The translations under genes were made by a program, and so were the position numbers. The notes under the pieces are model-generated. The model was not told the origin of the DNA, searched no databases, and saw nothing but the letters and a program-made list of their open reading frames with translations. Of a stretch of DNA of 64,000 nucleotides, positions 11,926 through 22,343 are shown piece after piece. The DNA comes from Saccharum officinarum (lineage: Eukaryota; Streptophyta; Magnoliopsida; Poales; Poaceae), in assembly GCA_020631735.1 (NCBI GenBank), contig CM036168.1:103188036-103252035 (forward strand), in the 5' to 3' direction. Positions within the stretch are counted from its first letter, which is position 1, and every line of letters begins with the position of its first letter.

Positions 11926-12249
11926 AGTTTTAGTATGGCCGTATGTGGATCTAGATCGGGGCAAAGAAAAGAACAGAACGGAGCTAGATCCGATTTGGAT
12001 CGAAAGAAAAGAAAAACAAAGGGTTCATCGAACCCTAAACCCTAGCTGGGTGAAGACGGAAGGGGCTCGGCTTCAAGACTGCTTGATCCGAACCCTAAAC
12101 CCGCGACCAGATCTCAAAAAAAAAGTAGATGATTCAAAGTAATTAACAATGGATCAAGAAAGAGGAATCAAAACCCTAAAATCCCAGTCTAGTTCGTAGA
12201 TCTAGATTGGGGACAGGAAAAAGCAAAGAATAGAGAGAAAGGGGAGGGG

Positions 12250-12275
12250 TACCCGTAAACCTAACCCTAACCCTA
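12250..12275 (+). repeat. Short telomere-like CCCTAAA tract
   Basis: The leader of the Copia element holds CCTAACCCTAACCCTAAA, three adjacent units of the plant telomere repeat. Such teloboxes also occur in promoters; here it lies in a retrotransposon leader. Confidence 0.6.
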
Positions 12276-12960
12276 AATGAACACAGTGAGATGGACAGAG
12301 GGGAGGGACCTACCTGGTTCTCTCGTCTCCGTCGCAACCGCCATCGCGCGGGGAGAAAGAGGCTCGACGGCGCTGCCGATCTCCTATGCGAGCTCGCCGC
12401 CGGTCCAGATCAGGGAGCTGCGCCTCTGCTGTCTTGTGCTCGCGCGCGCGCGAACTCGAACCAAAAGGGCGCCGGTCGCAAGGCCATTCGACGGGGCCGC
12501 GCGCAGTCGCACGCGTGCGCCGGCGAAGGGCCTCACGGCGGCGCCATCCTCTCCCACCGAACGCTCTTTTCCTGGCACCGGTACGTCGAGCTCCCTTGCA
12601 GCAGCTTGCCGGTGGCATGAGAAGAGCGGAGGGAGAGAAAGGAAGACAGATATGAGCTAGGGTTTGGGGAGGGGCGACCGGCGGGTGGGGTTTTGATCCC
12701 GCGGAAGTCACGCATGGCCGTCCGATCGAAATGAATGGCCACGATTCACCGGGCTGAATGAGGCCCAGGAGGGGCGACGAATTCCCGGCCCAGGCCCAGG
12801 TTGCGGCCTGGGCGCGGGGGGGAGCGTTGCGCGCCGGGTGATAAGCCGCGAGCCGCATCTGCTAGCCCACGGGCCGAGCGCGGAGCACACGGAGCTGGGC
12901 CGCGGCAAAGCCGCGCGCAAATGGGTCGCAGGTCACTTTTCTGAGGTGGGCCAAAAGAAT
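12270..12960 (+). other. GC-rich leader of the Copia element
   Basis: A strongly GC-rich block between primer site and AT-rich interior. Overlapping open frames on both strands (for example 12277-12660 and 12310-12858) match no family I recognise. It could be a captured host fragment, but nothing in the sequence proves that. Confidence 0.4.
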
Positions 12961-13299
12961 AGAATTAAAGGGTAGCTCATGGTTTTTGTTTTATCATTTT
13001 CAGAAGCAGATTTAAATGTTTTTTTGATAAATTTTGAAGGTTTAAATTTCTGGTAAAATTACACCAACGTGTTAGATTTTCCAGAGAGTAGAAAAATATA
13101 GTAAAATGCTTCTGAAAAGTAGATAAAGAAATTTTATCAAGTTTCCGCTGCAAAGTTAAAGGTTTATTGTCTTCTAATTTGAAGAGCAGTTATAGTTATT
13201 CAGTAAATGATAAAAAGTTTATCCTCCAGTTAAAATTAGAATCAGCTGAAAAATTTTAATTAGAGGAATAGTCGGTTGATAGTTAAGATAAATTATAAT

Positions 13300-13750
13300 A
13301 TTGTTATTTTCTGACCAACGTTGATGATAACAATATTATAAGTTTATTTATGAGTTTAAGTTTAAAGAAAATTATGATATTGTTATTTTCTGACCAACGT
13401 TGATGATAATAATATTATAATTCTATGAGTTTAAAGTTTAAAGTTTAAATCTCTGATAAATTTTGCATCAAAGTGACCAATTTTCAGAGAATGGATAAGA
13501 AACAAGAGATGCTCCAGAGCGAGCAAAATGTAATGTATTTTTATGTTTCCGCTGCAATAGTGATGATGATCTTCAAAATTAAATTCGAACTAATGGGATA
13601 ATTTAATTTTTGAAGAGGGTTATAAGATAATTGAGTTTTCATATGTTAATTCCATTTCTGCCCAACGGTGATGTGGAATTGATGTATAAGATTGATGGTT
13701 TTGTTCTATTTCTGCCCAACGGTGATATAGAATAGAACTTAAAGATTTAA
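13300..13750 (+). repeat. Repeated 'CCAACG(T/G)TGATG' blocks in the Copia interior
   Basis: The phrase TTATTTTCTGACCAACGTTGATGATAA occurs as two near copies (about 13303 and 13382), each followed by AATATTATAA. Two related copies, ATTTCTGCCCAACGGTGAT, lie near 13656 and 13708. Each has flanking arms that mirror each other, so each unit can form a short hairpin. Confidence 0.7.
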
Positions 13751-14264
13751 AAGTTTAATGTACATGTCTTTAACCAGACCAATGTAGGGTTATTTTCATG
13801 CTTATTATTGTTGATTATTGATTAATGTTTTCAGACAAAGAACTTCATGCCTTTATTCTTGAAAGGTGAAAAGGAAATGAGTTGGGTACTTGTGACCCAG
13901 AAGATGAAAAGTGTAATTTTCTTCAGAAAGAAGACCATTACGTAAGGGACTACGGTCTCTTTAAAGAATGGCTTCAAAAGAAAAGAATTCTAGTATATTG
14001 ATCCAAGAAAAGATATAGAACAATAAGAGCTTAGTTTAAGAGTTTATTTTAAAAGATGTCTTTTATGTACTCTTTATAATAATAATAATAAGTAAAATAT
14101 TTTTTTTTAGTCTTAATCATCATGATTTGAAATGTAGTAACTGACATGCATGTTTAATTTGACCAACGTCGGATTAACCATATTTGTTAAAGAGAATTTA
14201 GATTTATTTCTAAATTTAATGATTGAATATGAGCCAGTATTGAAATTTATGTCCCTTCAAGAAG

Positions 14265-14475
14265 ATTATCTCGCATAGCGGGAAAAAGATTGTGATAGTG
14301 CCCGCATGACGGGAAAAGTTTGAGAAAATACCCGCATGGCGGGGTAAAGTTGGCATAGTATTTATGTTAATCAATCCTGCATGGCGGGAGAAATTTGACA
14401 TAGTATTTATCCTGCATGGCGGGAAAAAGTTGTGCTGACTCATGTGCTTTGAGTGTATCCCGCACAGGGAGAAAG
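14265..14475 (+). repeat. Tandem hairpin-prone CCCGCATGGCGGG units
   Basis: About six decayed copies of CCCGCATGGCGGG(A)AAAAGTTTG occur every 30-45 bp. The core CCCGC-AT-GGCGGG is nearly self-complementary. They lie inside the coding-dead interior of the Copia element. Confidence 0.75.
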
Positions 14476-15832
14476 ATTAGGGTAGCTCTTATGCTATCCT
14501 AGTATAAGTTTAAGGAGAACAGAAAGTTACAGATGAACCTCAATATAAGAATGACATGCAAGCGTGACTTGCGAAAGTATTAATGATAAAAGACTCTGTT
14601 GAGTTTTTAAAGTGAAATGAGAAAAAAGTACTCCCAACGAATTAAGAAATAATTTCATTTGCATGATGTAATCATGTGGATGAAGAAAGTAATCAAAGTT
14701 TCCTCATTCACAAGAGTTCTGAATAATTTTCGAAATTGTGGTAGAAAAGTTAGTACCACATTTCGAGGGAGAGAAAGGTAAGATCAATTAAGAAAGATAA
14801 TTAAGAAAGATACTTACTTCCCCATAATTCAGACAATGTGATGCATACTAAAGTGATCTATAAAAGATGAATGTGATCGTCGGGGGAGTAAGACGGTCAT
14901 AATATCGATACCCCTAAAGTAAAGAAATAGCTAAATTCATGGACTTTTTACAGTTCCAATAGAAAGATAACATAGTCAGCCAGTATTCATACTGGACGTG
15001 TTCAGAGTTATTAAGGCGGTGCTAGACGCGCCATATGAGTTTTATCAGATTAAACCCAAAATAAGAAAGTTTGAAGATAGGACAATCTGGGGGAGCATGG
15101 TACAAAGAGACCTAACTCCGTAAGGAGGATGAATAATGTAAATAAGGATCTTGTTACACAGGACCTTATAAAATCAATTGTCTTTTGGCAATAAAGGTCA
15201 AGAAATGCTAGTAGCTGAGGCCCCAGAAAGTCTCAAAGAATAAGAAAATCAGATATTTCTGTTAATTATAAAGTCTATATTAGTGAAATTCAAATGGAGA
15301 GCAAATCCCACCTAATTTGAAGAAGCCATGAGAGGCGTTCACTCGTCCAAGTGGCAAGAAGCAAAGAAAGATAAAATAAAATCGATAATACCAATAATAC
15401 TTTGGGATCTAGAATAAATTCCTAAAGAGCCAAAACAGTAGGCTGTAATGAGCCTACAAGACAAAATGTGACTCCAAGGGAAATATGTAAAGATGTGGAG
15501 CGCGACTTGAATCAAAAGTTTTTGCGCGAAGCGAATGAATAGATTACAATGAGTGCTAGTGGCACATCATGATCTGAGTTACATCAGATGAAAGTAAAGA
15601 CAACATTTTCCAATGGGATTTGTATGAAAATAATTACGTGGCACAACTCAGAGGTTTTGTCATGAAAAGAAAAGAATGTAAGGGATGCCACCTATAGAAA
15701 TCTCTTATGGAATGGAGCAAATCTATAGACAGTGGCATTTAAAGTTGAAGAGTCAATTATAAATTTTTGGTTAAAGAGAATGAGAGGACAATTGCGTTTG
15801 TACAAAGTTATAGAAGGGGAAATTCATTTCCT

Positions 15833-16735
15833 AATCCTATGTGGATGACACCCTAATTGTTAGTAGTGATGTCAATCTACTACATGAGAAGAAGTTCTTG
15901 TCCTCAAGGTTGAATAAGAAAATTCTCGGTGAAATGTATCTCGTTAAAAGAATTGAAATTTACCGAGATAGAAGAAAAGGGGTATTATGACTATCGCATA
16001 GGCATGCTAAGAAAAGTTTCTAAAGAAATAAAGTACCTATACGGGCAAACATACGCCTGTTCCTATGGTCAAGGGTAATATTTTGAGAACTTTATGTTCC
16101 AAGAAGCAATGTGAGATTGTTATAGAAGGACGTCCTATATGCTCTAGCTGTTGAAAGCTTAATGAGTACATAGATAAGATATTGCCCTGACATAGTTCAG
16201 ATATCCGGGTTATTTTGGCAAAAGTCCAGTCCAGATATAGATCACTGGAATGGAGTTAACAATGTCGGCCTCATGCTAAGAAAGAAAGAACAAGTACTCT
16301 TAAGTAGTTGTGGGTACAAATGTTATATTTTGGCGAGATGTTTAGTGAAACCCACATAGTAGCTAACACTCGCAGTTGGAGTTTTATTGTGGAAAAGCTC
16401 CAAAAGAAACAATTTTAGTATCATCAGTGATACAAAGTTATAGTATAGCATGATATGAGGCTGAGGGACAGGCAAAATAGTTAAAGAACTTTACCCGGAA
16501 TGGATAATGGTTGTCAACAGCAATGACCATTTGAATAGTTGCTCCTAAGACAACGGGTCAAGTGTACTGCCAAACACGTTGACATTAAAGTTATACGTTG
16601 TAAAGGTGAAAGTCCAGAATCATACTAAATGGTATTGAACATATAAGTAACAAGAAAGTGCTTGTGGATCCGCTTACTAAAGGCTTACCACCCAGTGTGT
16701 TCAGAGAACACACAGTCGACATGGGTTTATGGTAT
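15833..16735 (+). pseudogene. Copia reverse transcriptase / RNase H remnants
   Basis: Near 15836 one frame reads S-Y-V-D-D-T-L-I-V, the catalytic YVDD of Copia reverse transcriptase. Near 16652-16725 another stretch reads VDPLTKGLPPSVFREHT followed by V-D-M-G-L, the conserved end of Copia RNase H. Stops and frame changes separate them. This fixes the element as Copia on the plus strand and shows its pol is dead. Confidence 0.8.
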
Positions 16736-16928
16736 AGCCTATGATTTCCGGACAATAAAGGGCCCAAAGTTAAAGAATCTGTTTCAGATCAGAGATATGT
16801 ATTATAGCTGTCAAATCTATCGGCGACTGACCGTGACGATGAGACATGCTCTATACACTGATTTGTGATGGAACAAATAAAAGTGAAAGCAATTAAAGTC
16901 AAAGTTTAAAGTTAAAGTATGAGTTGAG

Positions 16929-16942
16929 ATCAAGGGGGAGAA
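16929..16942 (+). promoter_or_regulatory. Polypurine tract of the Copia element
   Basis: AGATCAAGGGGGAGAA lies immediately before the 3' LTR, the position from which plus-strand DNA synthesis is primed. Confidence 0.85.
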
Positions 16943-17421
16943 TGTTGGTTTGATCTCCCAACCACAGTGGCCCAACGGCCACTTGGGCCTTGACCTCGCG
17001 CCCTGATCGGGGGCGCCCAGTCCATCTATGGCTGGCGGGCCCCCGTCACACTGCGCATTAAATAGAGGTGGGGTCGGTGGCTCTCAGGACGAGGTTCGCC
17101 CGAGCCGTACGCCCCCTAGAAACCCTACTCCGATCTAACAGAGGGGCGCAGCTAGTGACGGGAAGCACCGCCGCCGCCACTGCACTGCGCCACCACGGTC
17201 TTCACTGCGTCGCTCTCTTCTCCGATCGTCGCTGCCTAGCGCAGAACTTCACCGATGAACCTGATGGCCAGATCCCCTACTCAATGGATGGTCAGTGCCT
17301 AACCCTACGTCTCCCTCTCTCTCTGTCTCCTACTCCCGAAGCAAAATCTAGGACTATGTGATTCAGTTAGAAAAGAACTCACCCACTGGATCCACACCTA
17401 GACGATCCAAAGTATTCAACA
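16943..17421 (+). repeat. 3' LTR of the Copia element
   Basis: Near-identical to the 5' LTR (six substitutions, one indel). It ends GTATTCAACA at 17421 and is followed by the AAAGG target duplication. Confidence 0.93.
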
Positions 17422-17436
17422 AAAGGAGCCCCATCG

Positions 17437-18658
17437 TCATGAAGGGTAGAGCTCCAAAAATTTTGGAGACAGGCAGGGCGAGCTCCTCCAGGTCCTGGAG
17501 TGCAGCTTGAGCACCTCATGCGCCCTCTCCTTGGTCCTCACCGCGCACTGCTCGGACCGCAGCGCCGCGCAGAGCTTGGCCACGACGCCGGACTGCGCCA
17601 TCTCCTGCAGCACGGCAGGCGTCGCGGCGTGGCGCGCCACGGAGCGCAGCACGCGCACCGCCCGCTCGCTCGCGGCCTCCGACACCCGCAGCACCTTCTT
17701 GCCCACCACGGCCAGCCCCGCCGCGTGCGCGACCAGCTCAGCGCGACCCTCAGCGCACGTGCACAACCGGTCCAGCGCCACGAGCGCGAGCTCATTGACA
17801 CGCCTCTCGGGGTCGTCGAGCAGGAGGTCCACGATCGCCGGCACCGCGCCCGCGCCCACGATCTTGACGCGGGTCCGGCCGTAGGGGCAGAGCGCGGCGA
17901 GGGCCTGCAGCGCTGCCTTGGTCGCCTGCGTCGAGACACGGTCGCGGACTACGCGGACAACCTCGGCGAGAAGCTCCTGGCTCAGCCCGATCACCCAGGC
18001 CGGCCAGGCCGCTTCCGAGAGGGACCTAACGAGCAGAGCGGCGTTCGCGCGCGACTTCAGGTTCGACGAGCGGAGGACGGCCGTGAGTGCCTCCCCAGGT
18101 TGCTGTGCCTGGCCACGACGGCGGCCAGCTCCGGCTCCGGGATCCGCAGCGACGCGAGGACCCCGACCGCCTCCTCGCGCGCCGTCGAGGACGCATCGGC
18201 ACTGCTCACGACGCGAGACAAGGCGTCGAACACCCAGTCCTGGGACTCGAGAACCGCCCGGTTGTCCTCGCACTCGGCCACCAGCTCCCGCAGCCTCTTG
18301 AGCGCCTCGACCTGCGCCGCGGCCGCGTCGGACAGAAGCGCGGCCACCTCGGCGCCGGGCACGGGCCCCCGCAGCGCGGCCACGTCCTCGTCAACCTCCG
18401 CCTCGGGGAGAGGGACGCGAACCAGGCGTGGATGAGGCGGCGGAGGGTGTGGTTGGGCGTCAGCTGGGGCTGCGGCGGGAGCGGCACGCGCGTGACCGGG
18501 CACGTGCGGCCGCCGGCGGGCGCGGGCGCGGCCAGCCAGCGGGAGATAGCGGCGCGGTCGTAGGAGATGCCGGTGGGCAGCGTGACGGGTTCCCGCATGA
18601 GCTGCAGCGAGATGGGGCAGAGGAAGTGGGACGGCACCTCGCCGGGCGCGCTCGCCAT
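17437..18658 (-). pseudogene. U-box E3 ubiquitin ligase (PUB, CMPG1-like) with two frameshifts
   Basis: U-box proteins of this plant class transfer ubiquitin with an E2 partner and act in stress and immune signalling. The start ATG is at 18656-18658. The U-box follows at about residues 10-80: HFLCPISLQLMREPVTLPTG, then S-Y-D-R, then CPVTR, then TPNHTLRRLIHAW. An alpha-helical armadillo-type region fills the rest (LVAECEDNRAVLESQDW; ALQALAALCPYGRTRV; AIVDLLLDDP; LALVALDRLC) to the stop at 17437-17439. The total of about 406 codons suits the intronless PUB20-26 type. The frame changes near 18410-18428, where homologues have a longer linker, and again at the CCCC run 18093-18096, where one missing base explains the shift. 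All three frame segments keep good family sequence, so this is a recent pseudogene or a consensus error. A Copia element ends 15 bp beyond the stop. Confidence 0.85.
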
Positions 18659-18704
18659 TGTCCACGGATCGGGTTTGACGAGAAGATGTGAGGCGGAAGG
18701 AAAG

Positions 18705-18711
18705 TTTTATA
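18705..18711 (-). promoter_or_regulatory. TATA box of the U-box gene
   Basis: TATAAAA on the minus strand, 47 bp upstream of the ATG, implies a very short 5' leader. It is the only good TATA motif close to the start. Confidence 0.6.
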
Positions 18712-18759
18712 CTGCGGGGAGGAGAGGAGGACGGTGAGCGCGCGTTGCGGTAGCGCGGG

Positions 18760-19765
18760 CGGTTGTCGTCGATTAGTTTAAAGGCGGAGCGCTGGATTCG
18801 CTCTCGTCTTGGTGGTGTTCACATCCCTGTGGTGCTCTTCCGGTTTAGACCCTTAGGGCACTGCAAATTACGGTCTACTAGTCTTCGTTCTCGTATAAAG
18901 GCCGACTTTGCTGCATAAACAGAGGTAGAGAAATGTGTGAAGGGTGCATGCTCGACTTCTTCTTGTTTTTATGAAAAGTTTGACTCGCGACGCAATCTAG
19001 GTAGTTTGATGAATACGTCTACGAAGAAAACCAAACATATGGCATTGCAGTTGTTTTGCAAGAGGGGTCAGAGCTAAACTCGGGCGGATCTATGTAAAGT
19101 CTAGGCGGCACGCCAAAACACAAAAGGATCACCACATATGCATCCTCAATATACAAATTTATGAATCAATGACACCCGCTCTAATTTGCTCTAGCTCCAT
19201 TCCTGCAGCTGAAACTCGAAGAACACCTTCCAACTTCTTGCTAGGAATGGTTTGTTCACGTATTGCTTTTTAATTTTAATTGTTCATGTATATCTTTAAC
19301 ACAATAAGTTAACAAAAATTGATGCCTTTGGCTATTAGTATTTCCGTTAAAACTGCAATTTCACCTAAATCAAGCATATATAGTCAAGTCATTGCTTTGA
19401 ATCATAGTCCAGCAGTCGCTGTCCAAAGTACTGCTAACACTGTTTGCCGGTGCCATCTGTGAGGGCTAACCAATGGTCGGGTAACCTCGCTCCAATCTTG
19501 TTGGAAAGTCAACCATCGGGGCTCTAAGCACAAATAAGCCCAACTCCAGGCGTCTATTCGCAAAGTTGCCTACATGGGGATGGATTATTGGACGAGTGGG
19601 GAGGCTCAACAAGTTGACCTGGGCAACGTTGGGATTAACAAAGCCGAGAAAGCCAGGCATAGCAATTGGCGCGCTGGCTCCCATCTGTTGACGCTGTTGT
19701 TTATTCAGATCTCTCAAACACTGCCATGTTCCAGCCTAGAGATGTGCGCACCCTGCCGCAGTTTG
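18760..19765. other. Intergenic, no gene seen
   Basis: Upstream region of the U-box gene and adjoining sequence. Short frames at 19466-19777 show no domain or family resemblance. Confidence 0.5.
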
Positions 19766-20037
19766 GGGCTTGTTTAGTTACCGACTCCGGGGCGGCCGAT
19801 TTGGTACAGTATCACCCATGAGCACTGTAGCACTTTTGTTTTTTTATATTAATTGTTTAAATCTTGATTAATTAGGCTCTAAATGTTCGTCTCGCAAAGT
19901 ACAACAAAACTGTGCAATTAGTTTTTGATTTCATCTACATTTAGTACTTCATATATGTGCCGGCATTTTGATGTGATGGAGAATCTTCTTTTTGCATAGT
20001 GGAATTTGAGGGTGAATTCTGGAATCTAAACAAGGCC
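19766..20037. mobile_element. Tourist-like MITE (TTGTTTAG family)
   Basis: Starts GGGCTTGTTTAGTTACC and ends TCTAAACAAGGCC. The interior holds the family phrases CACTGTAGCAC, GTCTCGCAAAGTACA and TACATTTAGTACT. The same family recurs at 20139, 25698, 31531, 35696 and 49258. Confidence 0.72.
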
Positions 20038-20138
20038 TTGGATGAGGGTATCCGGCGTGCTGGCGGTGTCTGCTTGACCTGCAAATTTATGTTCATTGTT
20101 TTAATTGTTCACCTGACTGGACTGAACATCTGATTTGC

Positions 20139-20370
20139 GGGTGTGTTTAGTTCGTGAAAATTTTTGGCTTTGGCTACTGTAGCACTTTCGTTTGTATTTA
20201 TCAATTAGTGTCCAATCACGGACTAATTATGCTCAAAAGATCCGTCTCGTGATTTTCTACCAACTGTGTAATTAATTTCTTTTTTCGTCTACATTTAATA
20301 CTCCATGCATGTGTCCAAACATTCGATGCGACGAGAAATCTTGAAAAATTTTGGGAACTAAACATGGCCT
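20139..20370. mobile_element. Tourist-like MITE (TTGTTTAG family)
   Basis: Starts GGGTGTGTTTAGTTCGTG and ends GAACTAAACATGGCC, with the internal CTACTGTAGCACTTTCG and ATGCATGTGTCC phrases of the family. Confidence 0.72.
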
Positions 20371-20479
20371 GTTTATGTGTGTCATTGCTCACATTTTTTA
20401 GTCATTGCCTTCTGAATCTTTCGTTGGCTTCAGGCTTCCCTCTATCAGTGGGCTATGGGCTATGGCTGCCTAGGATCTA

Positions 20480-20715
20480 CTCGCTCCGTTCCTAAATGTT
20501 TGTCGTTTTCGCTTTTCAATAAATAACTTTGACTAAATATATATTAAAAAATATTAATATTTGTGATACATAATTAGTATCATTGAATAGATATTTGAAT
20601 TTAGTTTTTTTAATAAATTTATTTGGAGATAAAAACGTTGTACATATTTTCTATAAACCGAGTCAAAGTTATCGGCACGTAAATCGTGGCGACGAACATT
20701 TAGAGACAGAGAGAG
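20480..20715. mobile_element. Stowaway-like MITE
   Basis: Left end CTCGCTCCGTTCCTAAATG and right end (other strand) CTCTCTCTGTCTCTAAATG are inverted repeats; TA flanks both (20478-20479, 20716-20717). 236 bp. Confidence 0.8.
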
Positions 20716-20749
20716 TATCTCCGCACCCTCCGAGTCATTGCTCAAATTT

Positions 20750-20935
20750 TAGGCCATCCGCAATGCTATAAATTAGTTGCTATCTCTAAATTGACTTCTT
20801 CAATGCTAATTTTTAGCATGTAGCTCGTAACATGGATAGCCGACATGATACTCTCACATGATCTTCAAATGTGTGTATGGGCTTATCTCTTGTCAATAAC
20901 TAGCTTTTCTCTCTCTTCTTTTTAAAAAATATAGA
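20750..20935. mobile_element. Unclassified MITE, shared with 50703-50910
   Basis: The phrases TAGCATGTAGCTCGTAACATGG, ACACTCTCACATGATC-like and TAACTAGCTTTTCTCTCTCTTC are the reverse complement of those at 50703-50910, so a dispersed element is present in both orientations. Confidence 0.5.
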
Positions 20936-22343
20936 GTCACCTTGAGTCACCTATTACGTGTGCCCTTAGTTTTTCCAAATCTAGGGGTGGGATTAGTAGT
21001 TGTATCATCAGACGAAACCGAGAGATTTACGGGTATCTACCAACGCTCTGAGTCATGTGCACGTACCACGTACCAACATGGTATCGTTGGAAGTTACCTA
21101 TGCAACTTACCTCGTCCAGTCGTTCGTGCACTTTAGATCCACTATTATATAAACTAAACAGACCTGATGTCAACGATATACTTTTGAGCTCTATACTTTT
21201 AAATCTGCAAGGTTCTCGCGGGAAACTCGTACACAACGATCGATAAAGAACTGTTTGAATCGCAAAGCAAGAATAACCATCGATTATTCCGTCCTGCCCC
21301 AGCATTATTTAGCCAGATTTTGTGGTGGGCAAGAGGGGTGGCGCCTACTGTTATTCTATCGAGTTGACCTTTTTTTGGGTGTGGACACAGAGAAGGATTC
21401 CCATAGTACGTACTGTATTTCCCTGTGTATCATCGGTTGATCGTAGTGCTCGTCGAACGCCGACATCACCGTTTACTTTTCGCCTTCTCTTTTTTTTTTT
21501 GCTTTATTCCTTCCTCCTTTTATTCTTACTCGTACACAGTAGTATTGATTCGTTTGGGAAATTGCATGGGGAATTTGCCTTTCTCAACGCTCCTGTGGGG
21601 ACGCACGCGGCGTTGACCTGGGTAGCTTTCACCATCACCAAGTTGGAGTATGTGAAGAACTCGCGCGCTCGTGCTGATGGCTTAGCGAGTTTTAGCTTGC
21701 AAAGTGCTGAGTGCTGACCGGTCCGAGTGCAGAGTGCTCACTGCGAGTCACTGTCACGATGGCCGGTGCTGGTACACGTTGATGTTTGATGTTATGCTAA
21801 TGGCGTAATTATGTTAGTAGTTTTCAGTCATATGAGTTTTCAACGATGGTATAGTGCGCCGGGTGAAAAATTTTCCTCCCTAAACTACCGGGTGAAAATT
21901 TCTTCCCTAGCCTAGCACACCGGTGGAGAGACGGATCTAAGATTTTACCTAAGGGTATACCATACAAAATTTTTCATATACAGTACAATAAACTTATTTA
22001 CCAATTCGATAAAAGATCACAAAATTTGCAGCATAACTCGGTATACATTCACTAAATAATATGATAAGTCTTAAATTTAAAGATTAAGTTGGAAGCTTCC
22101 ACGTATTACAATTTAAATAGTTTAACACCATGCTGATGATTTAAAATGAGACATGAAAGAGAATAAAAAACTTACAATGCTATTTGTCTAACTTTTTAAG
22201 CCGACGCTTTCTAAGAGATATCAAATATGATTGTCTTGATTATTAAAAATAGAAGCAATGTCTTCGCTTCTCTTCATATGTAAGTAAACAATTCTAAAAA
22301 AAAGCAATGTAAATCCCATGCGATCGGGATGATAGAATCATAC
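20936..22343. other. Intergenic, no gene supported
   Basis: Unique-looking sequence with short frames (20942-21440, 21322-21717) that show no domain. No terminal repeats recognised. Confidence 0.5.

Larger units (their letters stand above)
11432..17421 (+). mobile_element. Complete Copia LTR retrotransposon, coding-dead
   Basis: Two LTRs (11432-11911 and 16943-17421) flank an internal region that starts with a tRNA-iMet-type primer site and ends with a polypurine tract. The target duplication AAAGG is perfect (11427-11431 and 17422-17426). Total length is 5990 bp. Aligning the LTRs by eye I find six substitutions and one C-run indel in 480 bp, about 98.7% identity. At the commonly used grass LTR rate of 1.3e-8 per site per year this is about half a million years. 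Despite that, the interior has no long reading frame; only scraps of reverse transcriptase and RNase H remain. It therefore probably moved using proteins from another element. Confidence 0.93.

Noticed and set aside
12277..12860. Overlapping GC-rich frames of up to 182 codons in the Copia leader
   Set aside because: Open on both strands and in several phases with no recognised motif; explained by GC-rich composition.
14265..14475. CRISPR-like array of CCCGCATGGCGGG units
   Set aside because: Plant nuclear context, decayed units and irregular spacing inside a retrotransposon.
17500..18435. 311-codon plus-strand frame
   Set aside because: Antisense shadow of the GC-rich U-box gene.
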